DNA of 39,188 nucleotides from Rhodospirillaceae bacterium UBA4468 (lineage in GTDB: Bacteria; Pseudomonadota; Alphaproteobacteria; Rhodospirillales; Casp-alpha2): assembly GCA_002389385.1 (NCBI GenBank), contig DGOK01000130.1, forward strand, positions 23,446 through 62,633, written 5' to 3'. A program made the position numbers and the translations under genes. This document shows, piece after piece, positions 23,147 to 31,093 of the stretch (within the stretch, counting starts at the first letter, position 1; each line of letters begins with the position of its first letter). A model generated the notes under the pieces. It did not search any database and had not been told where the DNA came from. It saw only the letters and a list, made by a program, of their open reading frames with translations.

Positions 23147-24415
23147 TTATGGTCGTGTCTGTCCGGTACCCCGGACGATATATTTCATAGATGTCAGCTG
23201 CTCGACACCAACAGGGCCCCGCGCATGAAGCTTGCCGGTTGATATACCGATCTCGGCGCCCATGCCGAACTCACCGCCGTCTGCAAACTGTGTTGATGCA
23301 TTGATCATGACGATCGCGCTATCGACATTATTGACGAACGTTTCCGCCGTTGCCGCATCATCCGTGATGATCGCTTCGGTATGATCCGAACCGTGTTTAC
23401 GGATAAAGCTGATCGCATCATCGATACCATCGACCTGCTTCACCGAAACGATGCTATCTAAATATTCAGTGTCCCAGTCTTCGGCGCTGGCAGCGATAAT
23501 GCGGCTATCAAGTGCACAGCTTTCCGGATCACCCCGGACTTCGCAGCCAGCGGCAACCAAACGATCAACGAGGTTGGTCAATTGCCCGGATGCAATCGCA
23601 CGATCTATCAACAAGTTTTCCATGGCACCACAAATACCTGTGCGCCGCATTTTTGCGTTCACAACAATATCCAACGCCATTTCAGGGTTTGCAGCCTCGT
23701 GCACATAAGTATGGCACAAGCCTTCGAGATGTTTGAACAGCGGCACTTTGCTCTCATCCGACACACGTTGGATCAACGACTTGCCACCACGCGGCACGAT
23801 CACATCAATATAATCTGTCATACGAAGCATTTCGCCGACAGCGGCACGGTCAGTTACCGGCACCAGTTGAATAGCATGTTCCGGCAGGTTCGCAGCGCGG
23901 AGGCCATCACTCAGGCACGACATAATCGCGCGGCTTGAATAGAAGCTCTCGGACCCACCACGAAGAATGGCCGCATTGCCTGCTTTAAGACAAAGCCCAC
24001 CCGCATCCGCCGTCACGTTCGGGCGGCTTTCATAAATCACACCAATGACGCCCAAGGGCACGCGAACGCGCTCAATCTGTAGGCCGTTAGGGCGATCCCA
24101 TGCACTTTCGATAGAGCCAACGGGATCGATTAGTCCAGCAATCGCTTCAAGACCAGCGGCAACACCTTCAATCCGGTCTTCATCCAGTTTCAGGCGGTCC
24201 AGCATGGCCGTCGTCAGGCCTTTCTCGGCACCCGCAGCCATATCTTTATCGTTCTCAGCCATGATTTCAGGTTTGCGGTTACGCAAGCTGGCAGCCATTT
24301 CACGGAGCGTACTGTTCTTGGCCTCCGTCGATGCAACAGCCAAAGCGGTCGCAGCTTCTTTTGCATTCTCGCCAATTGTCTGCATCATCGCAGCGATATT
24401 GCTGTGTCCGTCCAT
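23147..24415 (-). CDS. proA: Gamma-glutamyl phosphate reductase
   Basis: The 422-residue aldehyde-dehydrogenase-fold enzyme reduces glutamyl phosphate to glutamate semialdehyde, the second step of proline synthesis. Diagnostic blocks are RVPLGVIGVIYESRPNVTAD, LKAGNAAILRGGSES, DVIVPRGGKSLI, the catalytic-cysteine segment RRTGICGAMENLL, and ASTQFADGGEFGMGAEIGIS. ATG 24415 has AAGGA 8 bases upstream and is preferred to the GTG directly before it. proB lies immediately upstream. Confidence 0.95.
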   Translation of the reverse strand: MDGHSNIAAMMQTIGENAKEAATALAVASTEAKNSTLREMAASLRNRKPEIMAENDKDMAAGAEKGLTTAMLDRLKLDEDRIEGVAAGLEAIAGLIDPVGSIESAWDRPNGLQIERVRVPLGVIGVIYESRPNVTADAGGLCLKAGNAAILRGGSESFYSSRAIMSCLSDGLRAANLPEHAIQLVPVTDRAAVGEMLRMTDYIDVIVPRGGKSLIQRVSDESKVPLFKHLEGLCHTYVHEAANPEMALDIVVNAKMRRTGICGAMENLLIDRAIASGQLTNLVDRLVAAGCEVRGDPESCALDSRIIAASAEDWDTEYLDSIVSVKQVDGIDDAISFIRKHGSDHTEAIITDDAATAETFVNNVDSAIVMINASTQFADGGEFGMGAEIGISTGKLHARGPVGVEQLTSMKYIVRGTGQTRP

Positions 24416-24426
24416 CACGTAAATCC

Positions 24427-25554
24427 TTAAATCAACACGAGGTCATCGCGGTGGATCATCTCGTCACGACCACGATAGCCCAAAAGCGTCTCAATTTCAC
24501 CGGTCTTGTGGCCAGCGATCTGTGCAGCTTCGTCTGAGGCATAAGCAATCAGGCCTCGGCCAATCTCGCGACCGTCCAGGTCCAGGATGGTAACCGCATC
24601 CCCCCGCTCAAAATCGCCATCGATGTGCGCAATACCAGCAGGCAGTAAGCTTTTACCGCTTTTCAATGCATTGAGCGCACCCGGATCAACAGTCAGACGC
24701 CCCACAGGCTTTAATGAGCCGGCGATCCATTCTTTTCGCGCAGTCCGAGGGTTCGCGTCAGGCACAAATATCGTACACCGTGTCCCGTCCTGAATACGTT
24801 GCAGCGGATTTAAGTCCTTACCAAAGGCAATCATGGCTGTTGTGCCAGCCCCCATGGCGATCTTGGCTGCTGCTAACTTGGTCACCATGCCGCCTCGACT
24901 ATCGCCCGACAGCTGAACGCCTGCCATCGCCTCAATTTCAGGTGTAACCTGCCCGTGTACTTCTGGTACGAACTCAGCAGCAGCATTAACCTGAGGATTG
25001 CCGGTATAGAGACCGTCGATATCAGACAGCATGACAAGTAAGTCCGCAGACACCATTGATGCGACGCGGGCGGCCAAACGGTCATTATCACCAAACCGGA
25101 TCTCGTCCGTAGCGACCGTATCGTTCTCATTAATCAACGGCACAGCGCCAAGCTTCAAAAGTTCGGTCAGCGTGTTGCGGGCATTAATATAACGGCGGCG
25201 GTTTTCAGAATCGTCCAGCGTCAACAACACCTGCGACACCGTGAGATCATGCGTGCCCAGGATTTCCTGATACGCATGCGCCAAGCGCACCATACCGGTC
25301 GCCGCAGAAGCCTGTTGCTCAGATAACGTCAATTTACCAGATGCCAGACCCAAATGGCGACGCCCGACGGCGATAGCGCCAGAAGATACGATTACGACTT
25401 CTTTGCCTGCCGCCCGAAGTGCCGCGATGTCATCACCTAGCGTTTCCAGCCACCGGCGATGAACAGCGCCTGTTTCTGGATCAACAAGAAGCTGGGAACC
25501 AATCTTGATAACAATTCGGTGGGCGTCTTGGAAAGGGTTAGACTGTGGTGTCAC
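24427..25554 (-). CDS. proB: Glutamate 5-kinase with C-terminal PUA domain
   Basis: The 375-residue amino-acid kinase phosphorylates glutamate, the first and feedback-controlled step of proline synthesis. The kinase domain (about 1-260) has RIVIKIGSQLLVD, VVIVSSGAIAVGRRHLG, PLINENDTVATDEIRFGDND and MLSDIDGLYTGNP. A PUA domain (about 280-370) follows, with AGIAHIDGDFERGDAVTILD and RGLIAYASDEAAQIAG. The start is GTG 25554, which overlaps the obgE stop by 4 bases, giving obgE-proB-proA coupling. Confidence 0.95.
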   Translation of the reverse strand: MTPQSNPFQDAHRIVIKIGSQLLVDPETGAVHRRWLETLGDDIAALRAAGKEVVIVSSGAIAVGRRHLGLASGKLTLSEQQASAATGMVRLAHAYQEILGTHDLTVSQVLLTLDDSENRRRYINARNTLTELLKLGAVPLINENDTVATDEIRFGDNDRLAARVASMVSADLLVMLSDIDGLYTGNPQVNAAAEFVPEVHGQVTPEIEAMAGVQLSGDSRGGMVTKLAAAKIAMGAGTTAMIAFGKDLNPLQRIQDGTRCTIFVPDANPRTARKEWIAGSLKPVGRLTVDPGALNALKSGKSLLPAGIAHIDGDFERGDAVTILDLDGREIGRGLIAYASDEAAQIAGHKTGEIETLLGYRGRDEMIHRDDLVLI

Positions 25555-26588
25555 GGATAATACCCCTCGTCGGGAGTGTCGCCCTCCATCTCACGTTTGC
25601 GGTCGTCGAGAATTTCCTGATCAAGCGCGAACGTGATATCGCGAACACCCATACCGGCAACGCCAGAAATGGTGTGGACATGCTGCCCTGATGCTTCAGC
25701 CAATGCGGCGCGTCGCTCTTCAATCGTTTCTGAGTCCAGCGCATCAATCTTGTTGAGCGCAACTATGACATTCTTTTCAGCCAGACCACCGCCGTAAGCC
25801 GCAAGCTCACCAACCACTGTCTTATATGCCTGTGCGACATCTTCTTGGGTGCCGTCAACCAAGTGCAAAAGCACGCGACAGCGCTCAACATGGCCTAGGA
25901 AACGTGTTCCAAGGCCCGCACCCTCGCTGGCACCTTCAATCAAACCAGGAATGTCCGCGAGCACAAATGTGCGTTCTTCAACGCCAACAACGCCCAGATT
26001 TGGGTGTAATGTGGTGAATGGATAATCAGCAATCTTTGGGTGTGCCTTAGAGACCGCTGACAAGAACGTAGATTTGCCCGCGTTTGGCAGTCCAATCAAT
26101 CCAGCATCAGCAATAAGTTTCAGGCGCAGCCATAACCATTGCTCAAGACCGGGCAAACCGGGATTTGCGCGGCGTGGCGCCTGGTTTGTTGCAGACTTGA
26201 AATGCGTGTTTCCAAAGCCGCCGTTACCACCTTTAAGAAAGATAATGCGCTGACCGGCCGTCGTCAGATCCGCCAGGATATTTTCTTTCTCTTCATCCAG
26301 AATCTGTGTGCCAGGCGGGACTTTGATCACAAGTGGCTTACCGTTGGCGCCACTTCTGTTTTGGCCTGCACCATCTGTCGCCCGGGGTGCCTTGAAGTGC
26401 TGCTTATAGCGAAAATCGATGAGCGTATTAAGGTCAGCCACGCATTCGAACACGAGGTCGCCGCCCCGGCCACCGCTGCCGCCGTCAGGCCCACCGAACT
26501 CGACATACTTTTCGCGGCGAAAACTGATGCAGCCATTGCCGCCATCGCCACTTTTTACGTATATCTTGGCTTCATCTAAAAACTTCAT
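25551..26588 (-). CDS. obgE: GTPase Obg/CgtA
   Basis: The 345-residue ribosome-associated GTPase acts in 50S maturation and stringent control. It has the glycine-rich Obg domain (1-158: MKFLDEAKIYVKSGDGGNGC, GGPDGGSGGRGGDLVF, GGNGGFGN) and a G domain with G1 GLPNAGKST (166-174), the switch segment YPFTTLHPNLGVV, G3 DIPGLIEGA and G4 NKID. The short C-terminal acidic tail is normal. It lies behind rpmA but is separated from it by a strong terminator, so it probably has its own promoter within 26589-26670, which I could not define. Confidence 0.95.
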   Translation of the reverse strand: MKFLDEAKIYVKSGDGGNGCISFRREKYVEFGGPDGGSGGRGGDLVFECVADLNTLIDFRYKQHFKAPRATDGAGQNRSGANGKPLVIKVPPGTQILDEEKENILADLTTAGQRIIFLKGGNGGFGNTHFKSATNQAPRRANPGLPGLEQWLWLRLKLIADAGLIGLPNAGKSTFLSAVSKAHPKIADYPFTTLHPNLGVVGVEERTFVLADIPGLIEGASEGAGLGTRFLGHVERCRVLLHLVDGTQEDVAQAYKTVVGELAAYGGGLAEKNVIVALNKIDALDSETIEERRAALAEASGQHVHTISGVAGMGVRDITFALDQEILDDRKREMEGDTPDEGYYP

Positions 26589-26670
26589 CGATCAAGTCGG
26601 TCCTAAACGGCATCAACCATCTATTCCCGTCCTCTTTTACACGCCATAAGTTCCAATGGCATTTTGACAT

Positions 26671-26703
26671 AAAAAACGGGGGAATGGTTAGGCCATTCCC
26701 CCG
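26671..26703 (-). terminator. Rho-independent terminator after rpmA
   Basis: An 11-base-pair perfect stem, CGGGGGAATGG with its complement CCATTCCCCCG (26677-26687 and 26693-26703), has a 5-base loop. On the minus strand it is followed by six Ts. It lies about 30 bases after the rpmA stop and should end the rplU-rpmA transcript before obgE, at least partly. Confidence 0.92.
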
Positions 26704-26732
26704 CTCAAAACCATTATGCTGGTCAGCGAGGC

Positions 26733-26993
26733 TTAGCTCGCTGGCGGCAACACAGAAACGACGGTCTTACCGCCAGTTTTCTTATTGAATTTCACATTGC
26801 CTTCAGCCGTAGCGAAAATCGTATGATCGCGGCCAATGCCGACGCCATCACCAGGATGAACCTTGGTGCCGCGCTGGCGAATAATGATGTTACCAGGGAT
26901 CACAGTCTCGCCGCCAAATTTCTTAACGCCAAGACGACGTCCTGCGGAATCGCGACCGTTGTTAGTACTACCGCCTGCCTTTTTATGTGCCAT
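26733..26993 (-). CDS. rpmA: 50S ribosomal protein L27
   Basis: The 86-residue protein begins MAHKKAGGSTNNGRDSAGRR, the canonical L27 start that reaches towards the peptidyl-transferase centre. It continues GVKKFGGETVIPGNIIIRQR then GTKVHPGDGVGIGRDHT. The length is standard. GAGGAG lies at good spacing, overlapping the rplU stop region. L21-L27-Obg order is widely conserved. Confidence 0.97.
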   Translation of the reverse strand: MAHKKAGGSTNNGRDSAGRRLGVKKFGGETVIPGNIIIRQRGTKVHPGDGVGIGRDHTIFATAEGNVKFNKKTGGKTVVSVLPPAS

Positions 26994-26999
26994 AAGGTG

Positions 27000-27491
27000 T
27001 TACTCCTCAGTTGTCTTTTTGGCAGCAGGCTTCTTTGCCGCTGGCTTTTTAGCTACAGGCTTCTTAGCTGCGGCTTCTGTCTTCGCTGCTGGCTTCTTAG
27101 CTGCAGGTGCTTCTTTAGGTGCATCGTCAACCGTCTTAGGCGCTGCTTTCTTAGCTGCAGCCTTTGGCTTAGTGCCCGTCGGGCTGATTTCGACAACCTT
27201 CAACACAGTAATGTGCTGGCGGTGTCCATTCTTACGACGATGATTTTGGCGACGCTGCTTTTTGAAAATGATGACTTTATCATTACGTGCCTGATCGATC
27301 ACTTCACCGAATACAGCAGCCTTCTCAATCTTTGGCGCACCAACGGTCGGAGCCTTACCTTCTTCACCGAGCATCAGCACATCGCCAATCTCAATAACGT
27401 CACCGATTTCGCCGGCTAATTTTTCGACAATAAGTGTGTCGTCTTTGGCAACCCGGTATTGTTTGCCACCGCTTTTTACTACTGCGAACAT
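27000..27491 (-). CDS. rplU: 50S ribosomal protein L21 with Lys/Ala/Pro-rich C-terminal extension
   Basis: The protein has 163 residues, compared with about 103 for standard L21. Residues 1-103 are canonical L21 (MFAVVKSGGKQYRVAKDDTL, KVIIFKKQRRQNHRRKNGHR, QHITVLKV). Beyond them is a tail of about 55 residues made of AAKKPAAK- and AKKPVAKK-like repeats ending in KKTTEE, similar to the tails of H1-like proteins. Such extensions are seen in some alphaproteobacterial L21 proteins. ATG 27491 has an AGAGGCG site; the longer frame to 27539 adds unrelated residues. It is expressed from the promoter at 27561-27588. Confidence 0.95.
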   Translation of the reverse strand: MFAVVKSGGKQYRVAKDDTLIVEKLAGEIGDVIEIGDVLMLGEEGKAPTVGAPKIEKAAVFGEVIDQARNDKVIIFKKQRRQNHRRKNGHRQHITVLKVVEISPTGTKPKAAAKKAAPKTVDDAPKEAPAAKKPAAKTEAAAKKPVAKKPAAKKPAAKKTTEE

Positions 27492-27560
27492 GATCGCCTC
27501 TAAACTCAAGTCAAAGGGGCCAATGCACACCTTGCGCACAGCCTCGCTCAGAAGTGGCGC

Positions 27561-27588
27561 AATATACTTGGCTCGAACCCATTGTCAA
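27561..27588 (-). promoter_or_regulatory. Sigma-70-type promoter for rplU-rpmA
   Basis: On the minus strand, TTGACA (27588-27583) and TATATT (27566-27561) are separated by 16 bases, a near-consensus vegetative promoter. The predicted start is near 27554, about 60 bases before the rplU ATG. No attenuator-like hairpin was found in the leader by eye. Confidence 0.75.
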
Positions 27589-27857
27589 TGACGCAAACAC
27601 GCCTTTATACAGCTAATTTTCACAACACCTTCTGGAATCGAATTATTCCCTGTTTTCACGGGTTTAGACAGACATCAATATCTTGTGTCATCCACTCCTT
27701 AAAAACCTATTTTTACGTATAAAATTTCAAACTCGACGACTTACACCAAATATTAAGTTAACCCCGATTCTGACGATAAATCAGCTGGATATCGTAACAC
27801 GTATAGCCCATCTCAAAAGCCAATACATATTGACCCTATAAACCTTACGTGCGATCC

Positions 27858-27871
27858 CCTATCTATTGATA
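27858..27871 (+). promoter_or_regulatory. Proposed TetR operator site 1 (tetR-amine oxidase promoter)
   Basis: Sequence CCTATCTATTGATA has the inverted repeat TATC-N4-GATA. It lies within the longer perfect palindrome ATCTATTGATAGAT at 27861-27874. It is about 24 bases ahead of the tetR ATG and downstream of TATAAA, a position suited to autorepression. The same pattern recurs at 29649 and 30471. Binding by this regulator is inferred. Confidence 0.6.
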
Positions 27872-27894
27872 GATTAAAGCTTTGCGAGGATATG

Positions 27895-28452
27895 ATGGAA
27901 AAAGACACAACGGCGCGCCTTCTTGATGCTGCGGAATATCGCATGCGACGTGGTGGCTATAATTCTGTGAGTTTTCGTGATCTTGCTAGCGATACAGATA
28001 TAAAGAGTTCCAGCGTTCATTATCACTATCCGAAGAAAGAAGATCTTGGAGTCGCCCTGATTGATCGTTATGCCGAACGTTTCTTTGATGCCCTCATGGT
28101 CGCATCCAGCAAGGCGCAAACACCTAAGGAAAAACTGTACGCATTTCGCAAAGTTTACCGTGGTGCGCTCTATGAAGATAAAGCCGTTTGTTTATGCGGG
28201 CTCTTGGGTGCAGAGATGGCGGGACTACCGCCCGCGTTGGTAGATGGCGTTACGTCATTCTTTGAAGCAAACGTGAAGTGGGTGTCAGACGCCCTTCCCG
28301 ACGATTTATCAAAAGCAGAGAAGTACAAAAGAGCCAGCACCCTGGTTGCTGCCCATCAAGGCGCAATGATGATGGCGAACAGTAGTGACGACAACAAGCT
28401 CTTCGATACTGTTACCGAGTTTTTGATTTCGAATACACTTGGCCAAGACTAA
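27895..28452 (+). CDS. TetR/AcrR-family transcriptional regulator
   Basis: The 185-residue protein has an N-terminal TetR helix-turn-helix (residues about 5-52: ARLLDAAEYRMRRGGYNSVS, FRDLASDTDIKSSSVHYHYP then KKEDL), with the YHY recognition-helix pattern of this family. The C-terminal ligand-binding half contains paired cysteines (AVCLCGLLGAEMAGLP). ATG 27895 has GAGGA four bases upstream and is slightly better than ATG 27892. The stop codon directly abuts the ATG of the flavin amine oxidase, so the two form one operon. It is probably autoregulated through the operator at 27858-27871 and controls the cupin and VOC genes. Confidence 0.88.
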   Translation: MEKDTTARLLDAAEYRMRRGGYNSVSFRDLASDTDIKSSSVHYHYPKKEDLGVALIDRYAERFFDALMVASSKAQTPKEKLYAFRKVYRGALYEDKAVCLCGLLGAEMAGLPPALVDGVTSFFEANVKWVSDALPDDLSKAEKYKRASTLVAAHQGAMMMANSSDDNKLFDTVTEFLISNTLGQD

Positions 28453-29577
28453 ATGGTCGACAGACATTTATATGATGCTGACGTAATTATTGTCGGTGCC
28501 GGTATATCAGGACTGGCCACCGCGCTTTTGTTGCATGAACAAGATGTATCGGTGCGTGTTCTTGAAGCAAATGACAGGCCGGGCGGTCGTGTCCATTCGG
28601 TATTTTCTGAGAAAGATCAAAGCTACTTAGCGGACCTTGGCCCCACATGGGTTTGGCCCAAGTACCAACCTATCATTGCGCATTGGCTCGACAAGCTCGG
28701 CCTCGAGAGATTCCCTCAGTACGAACAAGGCAACGCTATACTCGATTATGGCCCCGGCACATCTCCGGATACGCGTTATCTTCCAGGCCAGGATGGCAGT
28801 GTCCGCATCAATGGCGGGCCTCAGGCAATCATAAACCGACTGGTCGCAGCGTTGCCTCAGAATACCGTTCGGCTTAATGCATTGGTGACATCGATCGCAA
28901 CAACGCCAGATGATGTCACTCTTGAGATAGATGATGAGCATCAGACGACATTGCGGTCCCAAAGCGCTGTCGTCACCGTTCCACCACGGATTGCCGCACA
29001 AAACATTCAATGGCAGCCAGATCTTCCGGTATCGCTAAAAGACGCCCTTGATCAAACGCCCACTTGGATGGCACCTCATGCCAAAGTCGTCGCACTGTAT
29101 GACAAGCCGTTTTGGCGTGAACGCGGCTTATCAGGACGGATCGCCAGTAACGCGGGCCCAATTGGAGAAGCACATGATCATTGTGGGCCCGATGGATCAC
29201 CCGCAGCAATCTTTGGTTTTATTGGCCTTTCCCACACGGACAGAACACGTCTCGGGGAAACCCTGGAAAAGCAAATCTATAATCAGCTCCAACGATGTTT
29301 TGGTGGAAACAGCCCCCAGCCCAACGCCATTTACATAGAAGATTGGGGAATGTCGCCGACGGTCACATCACCACGGGACTTATCTGAACCGATGTCACAT
29401 CCAAACGTTCGTCCAGGCGTTCTCCGCGATTCTCACGCAGATGGTCGGTTGTTCTTTGCAGGCGCTGAAACTGCCCAGCAAAGTCCCGGATTAATCGAAG
29501 GCGCATTTAATGCTGCTGAGCGTGCGGCTAAAGATATAATCACATCGCGCGCAGATTTCCTCGACCGGATTGCCTGA
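28453..29577 (+). CDS. Flavin-dependent amine oxidase
   Basis: The 374-residue FAD protein has the dinucleotide-binding motif VIIVGAGISGLATALLL (11-27), Glu38 for the ribose in VLEAN, and the RPGGRV box (42-47) typical of monoamine-oxidase-type enzymes. The C-terminal FAD motif is GRLFFAGAETAQQSPGLIEG followed by AFNAAERAA. It oxidises a primary or secondary amine to an aldehyde or imine plus hydrogen peroxide; the substrate is unknown. No signal peptide is seen, so it is cytoplasmic. It starts on the base after the tetR stop, with no separate promoter visible. Unlike three of its neighbours, its reading frame is intact. Confidence 0.85.
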   Translation: MVDRHLYDADVIIVGAGISGLATALLLHEQDVSVRVLEANDRPGGRVHSVFSEKDQSYLADLGPTWVWPKYQPIIAHWLDKLGLERFPQYEQGNAILDYGPGTSPDTRYLPGQDGSVRINGGPQAIINRLVAALPQNTVRLNALVTSIATTPDDVTLEIDDEHQTTLRSQSAVVTVPPRIAAQNIQWQPDLPVSLKDALDQTPTWMAPHAKVVALYDKPFWRERGLSGRIASNAGPIGEAHDHCGPDGSPAAIFGFIGLSHTDRTRLGETLEKQIYNQLQRCFGGNSPQPNAIYIEDWGMSPTVTSPRDLSEPMSHPNVRPGVLRDSHADGRLFFAGAETAQQSPGLIEGAFNAAERAAKDIITSRADFLDRIA

Positions 29578-29648
29578 GAAAGCCAAATAATAAATATTAG
29601 GAAAAGTGACTTAATTATATGTGATAAAATTACTTGTATATTTATTTG

Positions 29649-29662
29649 CCTATCGATAGATA
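29649..29662 (+). promoter_or_regulatory. Proposed TetR operator site 2 (cupin promoter)
   Basis: CCTATCGATAGATA has the TATC-N4-GATA repeat. With flanking bases it matches site 1 at 16 of 19 positions. It is 60 bases ahead of the cupin ATG and just downstream of TATATT at 29637-29642, a possible -10. The embedded CTATCGATAG is itself a perfect palindrome. Confidence 0.6.
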
Positions 29663-29721
29663 GATAAGCAGCTCAATTGAAACGTACATTCTAATAATTA
29701 CAGAAATTAGAGAGTCTACTG

Positions 29722-30401
29722 ATGGAACTGAACGCTGATTTTTCAAAACGTGTGATTGTTCACGGCGATGAAGTCGAATGGATGGAAAGCCCTATGCCGG
29801 GTATTGACCGGCGCATGCTGGATCGCATTGGTGGCGAAACTGCCCGCACAACGACCATCGTTAGATATGCGCCGCAAAGCAGCTTTTCTCCACACGTTCA
29901 CGATGGTGGGGAAGAGTTCATCGTCCTCGAAGGCGTTTTCCAAGACGAGCATGGTGACTATCCGGCTGGCTCGTATATTCGCAATCCACCCACGTCCAGT
30001 CATACGCCCAGTTCAGAACTAGGCTGCGTAATTTTTGTAAAGCTTTGGCAGTTTGATCTCGCCGATCGCACACCCGTCAAGATCAACATGAATAAAATAG
30101 GAAGTATCATCAGCGCTGAACGTCCTGGTGTTTTAATCATACCGCTGTTCCAAGACGACCGCGAAACCGTCCAATTAGAAACATGGGCTCCAGATCCGAC
30201 CATTACGATGGATACACCTGACGGCGCAGAGTTACTTGTACTAGATGGAGGTTTCACTGAAGGCAGTGATCATCTTGGACCCAATCCTGGCTGAGATTAC
30301 CAATAGGCGGACAACTAAGTGCAAAGGCTGGTTCCAACGGTGCAAAGGTATGGGTCAAATCCCGCCACTTGCCGTTTGTGGAAGCCCCTAAATCGACTTA
30401 G
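29722..30401 (+). pseudogene. ChrR-like cupin protein with one-base frameshift near C-terminus
   Basis: The first frame (29722-30294) encodes 190 residues with the ChrR-type cupin core SPHVHDGGEEFIVLEGVFQD and YPAGSYIRNPPTSSHTP. Candidate metal ligands are His58, His60, Glu64 and His94. It stops at TGA 30292-30294. The next frame continues at once with the expected family end: QSWLRLPIGG, then GAKVWVKSRHLP, stopping at TAG 30399-30401. The frames join if CCC at 30280-30282 had one more C, restoring GPQSWLRLP and a 226-residue protein. It is therefore either a recent frameshift or a missing homopolymer base. The product may be a stress-sensing or detoxifying cupin; ChrR relatives respond to singlet oxygen. 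Confidence 0.82.
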
Positions 30402-30470
30402 CGCCATCTCTCACACACAGGCTTATAGGCGGCGTTAGAAAGTACAGATTATTCATGCTCAAAATATATA

Positions 30471-30484
30471 CCTATCGATAGATA
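30471..30484 (+). promoter_or_regulatory. Proposed TetR operator site 3 (VOC promoter)
   Basis: CCTATCGATAGATA is identical over 14 bases to site 2. It lies 54 bases ahead of the GTG start of the VOC gene and directly follows TATATA at 30465-30470, a possible -10. Such placement fits a repressor that blocks transcription initiation. Confidence 0.6.
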
Positions 30485-30538
30485 AACCCAATGGTTCGCA
30501 AATCCGCGGGCCTTAAACAGCGAGAAAAGGAAATTACT

Positions 30539-31093
30539 GTGATCGCATATACAACAGTTATAACGAATAATATTGCGAAGTCTGCGGCTTTTTATGATGC
30601 GTTGTTGGCAGAAGTTGGCGGCAAACGAATCATGGAAGTTAATCGGGTCATTCTATGGGGTGGTGCCGAGGGCGCGCCTTTGTTCTGCGTTGCCGAGCCA
30701 GAGAACGGCGCACCAGCAACTGTCGGCAATGGCTGCATGATTGCACTCGGCGCATCCAGCACGGAAGAAGTTGACCGCCTACACGCAAAGGTGATTGAAC
30801 TCGGTGCTAAAGACGAAGGCACGCTCGGTCCACGCGAGAACAAAGATCTAAAATTCTATGCTGGTTATTTTCGTGATCCAGAAGGCAACAAGCTCAATCT
30901 CTTCCATATGCAAGATGAGACGAACAACCAATTAAGCAACGCTCTGCCGAAAAGGGGAGAGACCAAAGGTATGTTATCCAGGTCCCTCCCCTTTCTTGGT
31001 TTACGGCTCAGCGTTGTATGCCAGATAACTACGCTGGATAGAGATATGATCCGCTACATGCTTAGCGTCGTGCCAAACGCCCCATATGAATGA
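30539..31093 (+). CDS. VOC-family (glyoxalase-fold) protein, anomalous C-terminal tail
   Basis: The frame encodes 184 residues from GTG 30539, which has AAGGA upstream; ATG-like starts further up add an odd basic leader. The first 128 residues are a complete VOC module: YTTVITNNIAKSAAFYDALL, ENGAPATVGNGCMIALGASS, and GYFRDPEGNKLNLFHMQ, where such proteins normally end. The remaining about 55 residues run through a hairpin terminator and across the 3' end of the convergent monooxygenase gene, and resemble nothing, so the original stop has probably been lost by a small indel. Function: unknown metal-dependent lyase, isomerase or dioxygenase-type activity. It is a likely member of the TetR regulon. 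Confidence 0.78.
   Translation: MIAYTTVITNNIAKSAAFYDALLAEVGGKRIMEVNRVILWGGAEGAPLFCVAEPENGAPATVGNGCMIALGASSTEEVDRLHAKVIELGAKDEGTLGPRENKDLKFYAGYFRDPEGNKLNLFHMQDETNNQLSNALPKRGETKGMLSRSLPFLGLRLSVVCQITTLDRDMIRYMLSVVPNAPYE
30951..30994. terminator. Bidirectional terminator-like hairpin between VOC and monooxygenase genes
   Basis: AAAGGGGAGAGACC at 30951-30964 pairs with GGTCCCTCCCCTTT at 30981-30994 with a single mismatch and a 16-base loop. The plus strand continues CTTGGTTT and the minus strand TTTTCGG, so it could serve both convergent genes. It sits inside the present VOC reading frame, which argues that the VOC gene formerly ended upstream of it. Confidence 0.6.

Larger units (their letters stand above)
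27492..27894. other. 403-base divergent spacer between rplU and the tetR gene
   Basis: The left end holds the rplU promoter (27561-27588) and leader. The right end holds a possible tetR promoter with TATAAA at 27837-27842 and the proposed operator at 27858-27871. The middle, 27590-27830, is A/T-rich with no gene recognised in either strand. One 81-codon minus frame near 27874-28119 is the antisense shadow of tetR. Confidence 0.7.

Noticed and set aside
26823..27419. 198-codon plus frame across rpmA and rplU
   Set aside because: Antisense shadow of two ribosomal protein genes; its Cys/Leu-rich repeats mirror the Lys/Ala repeats of L21.
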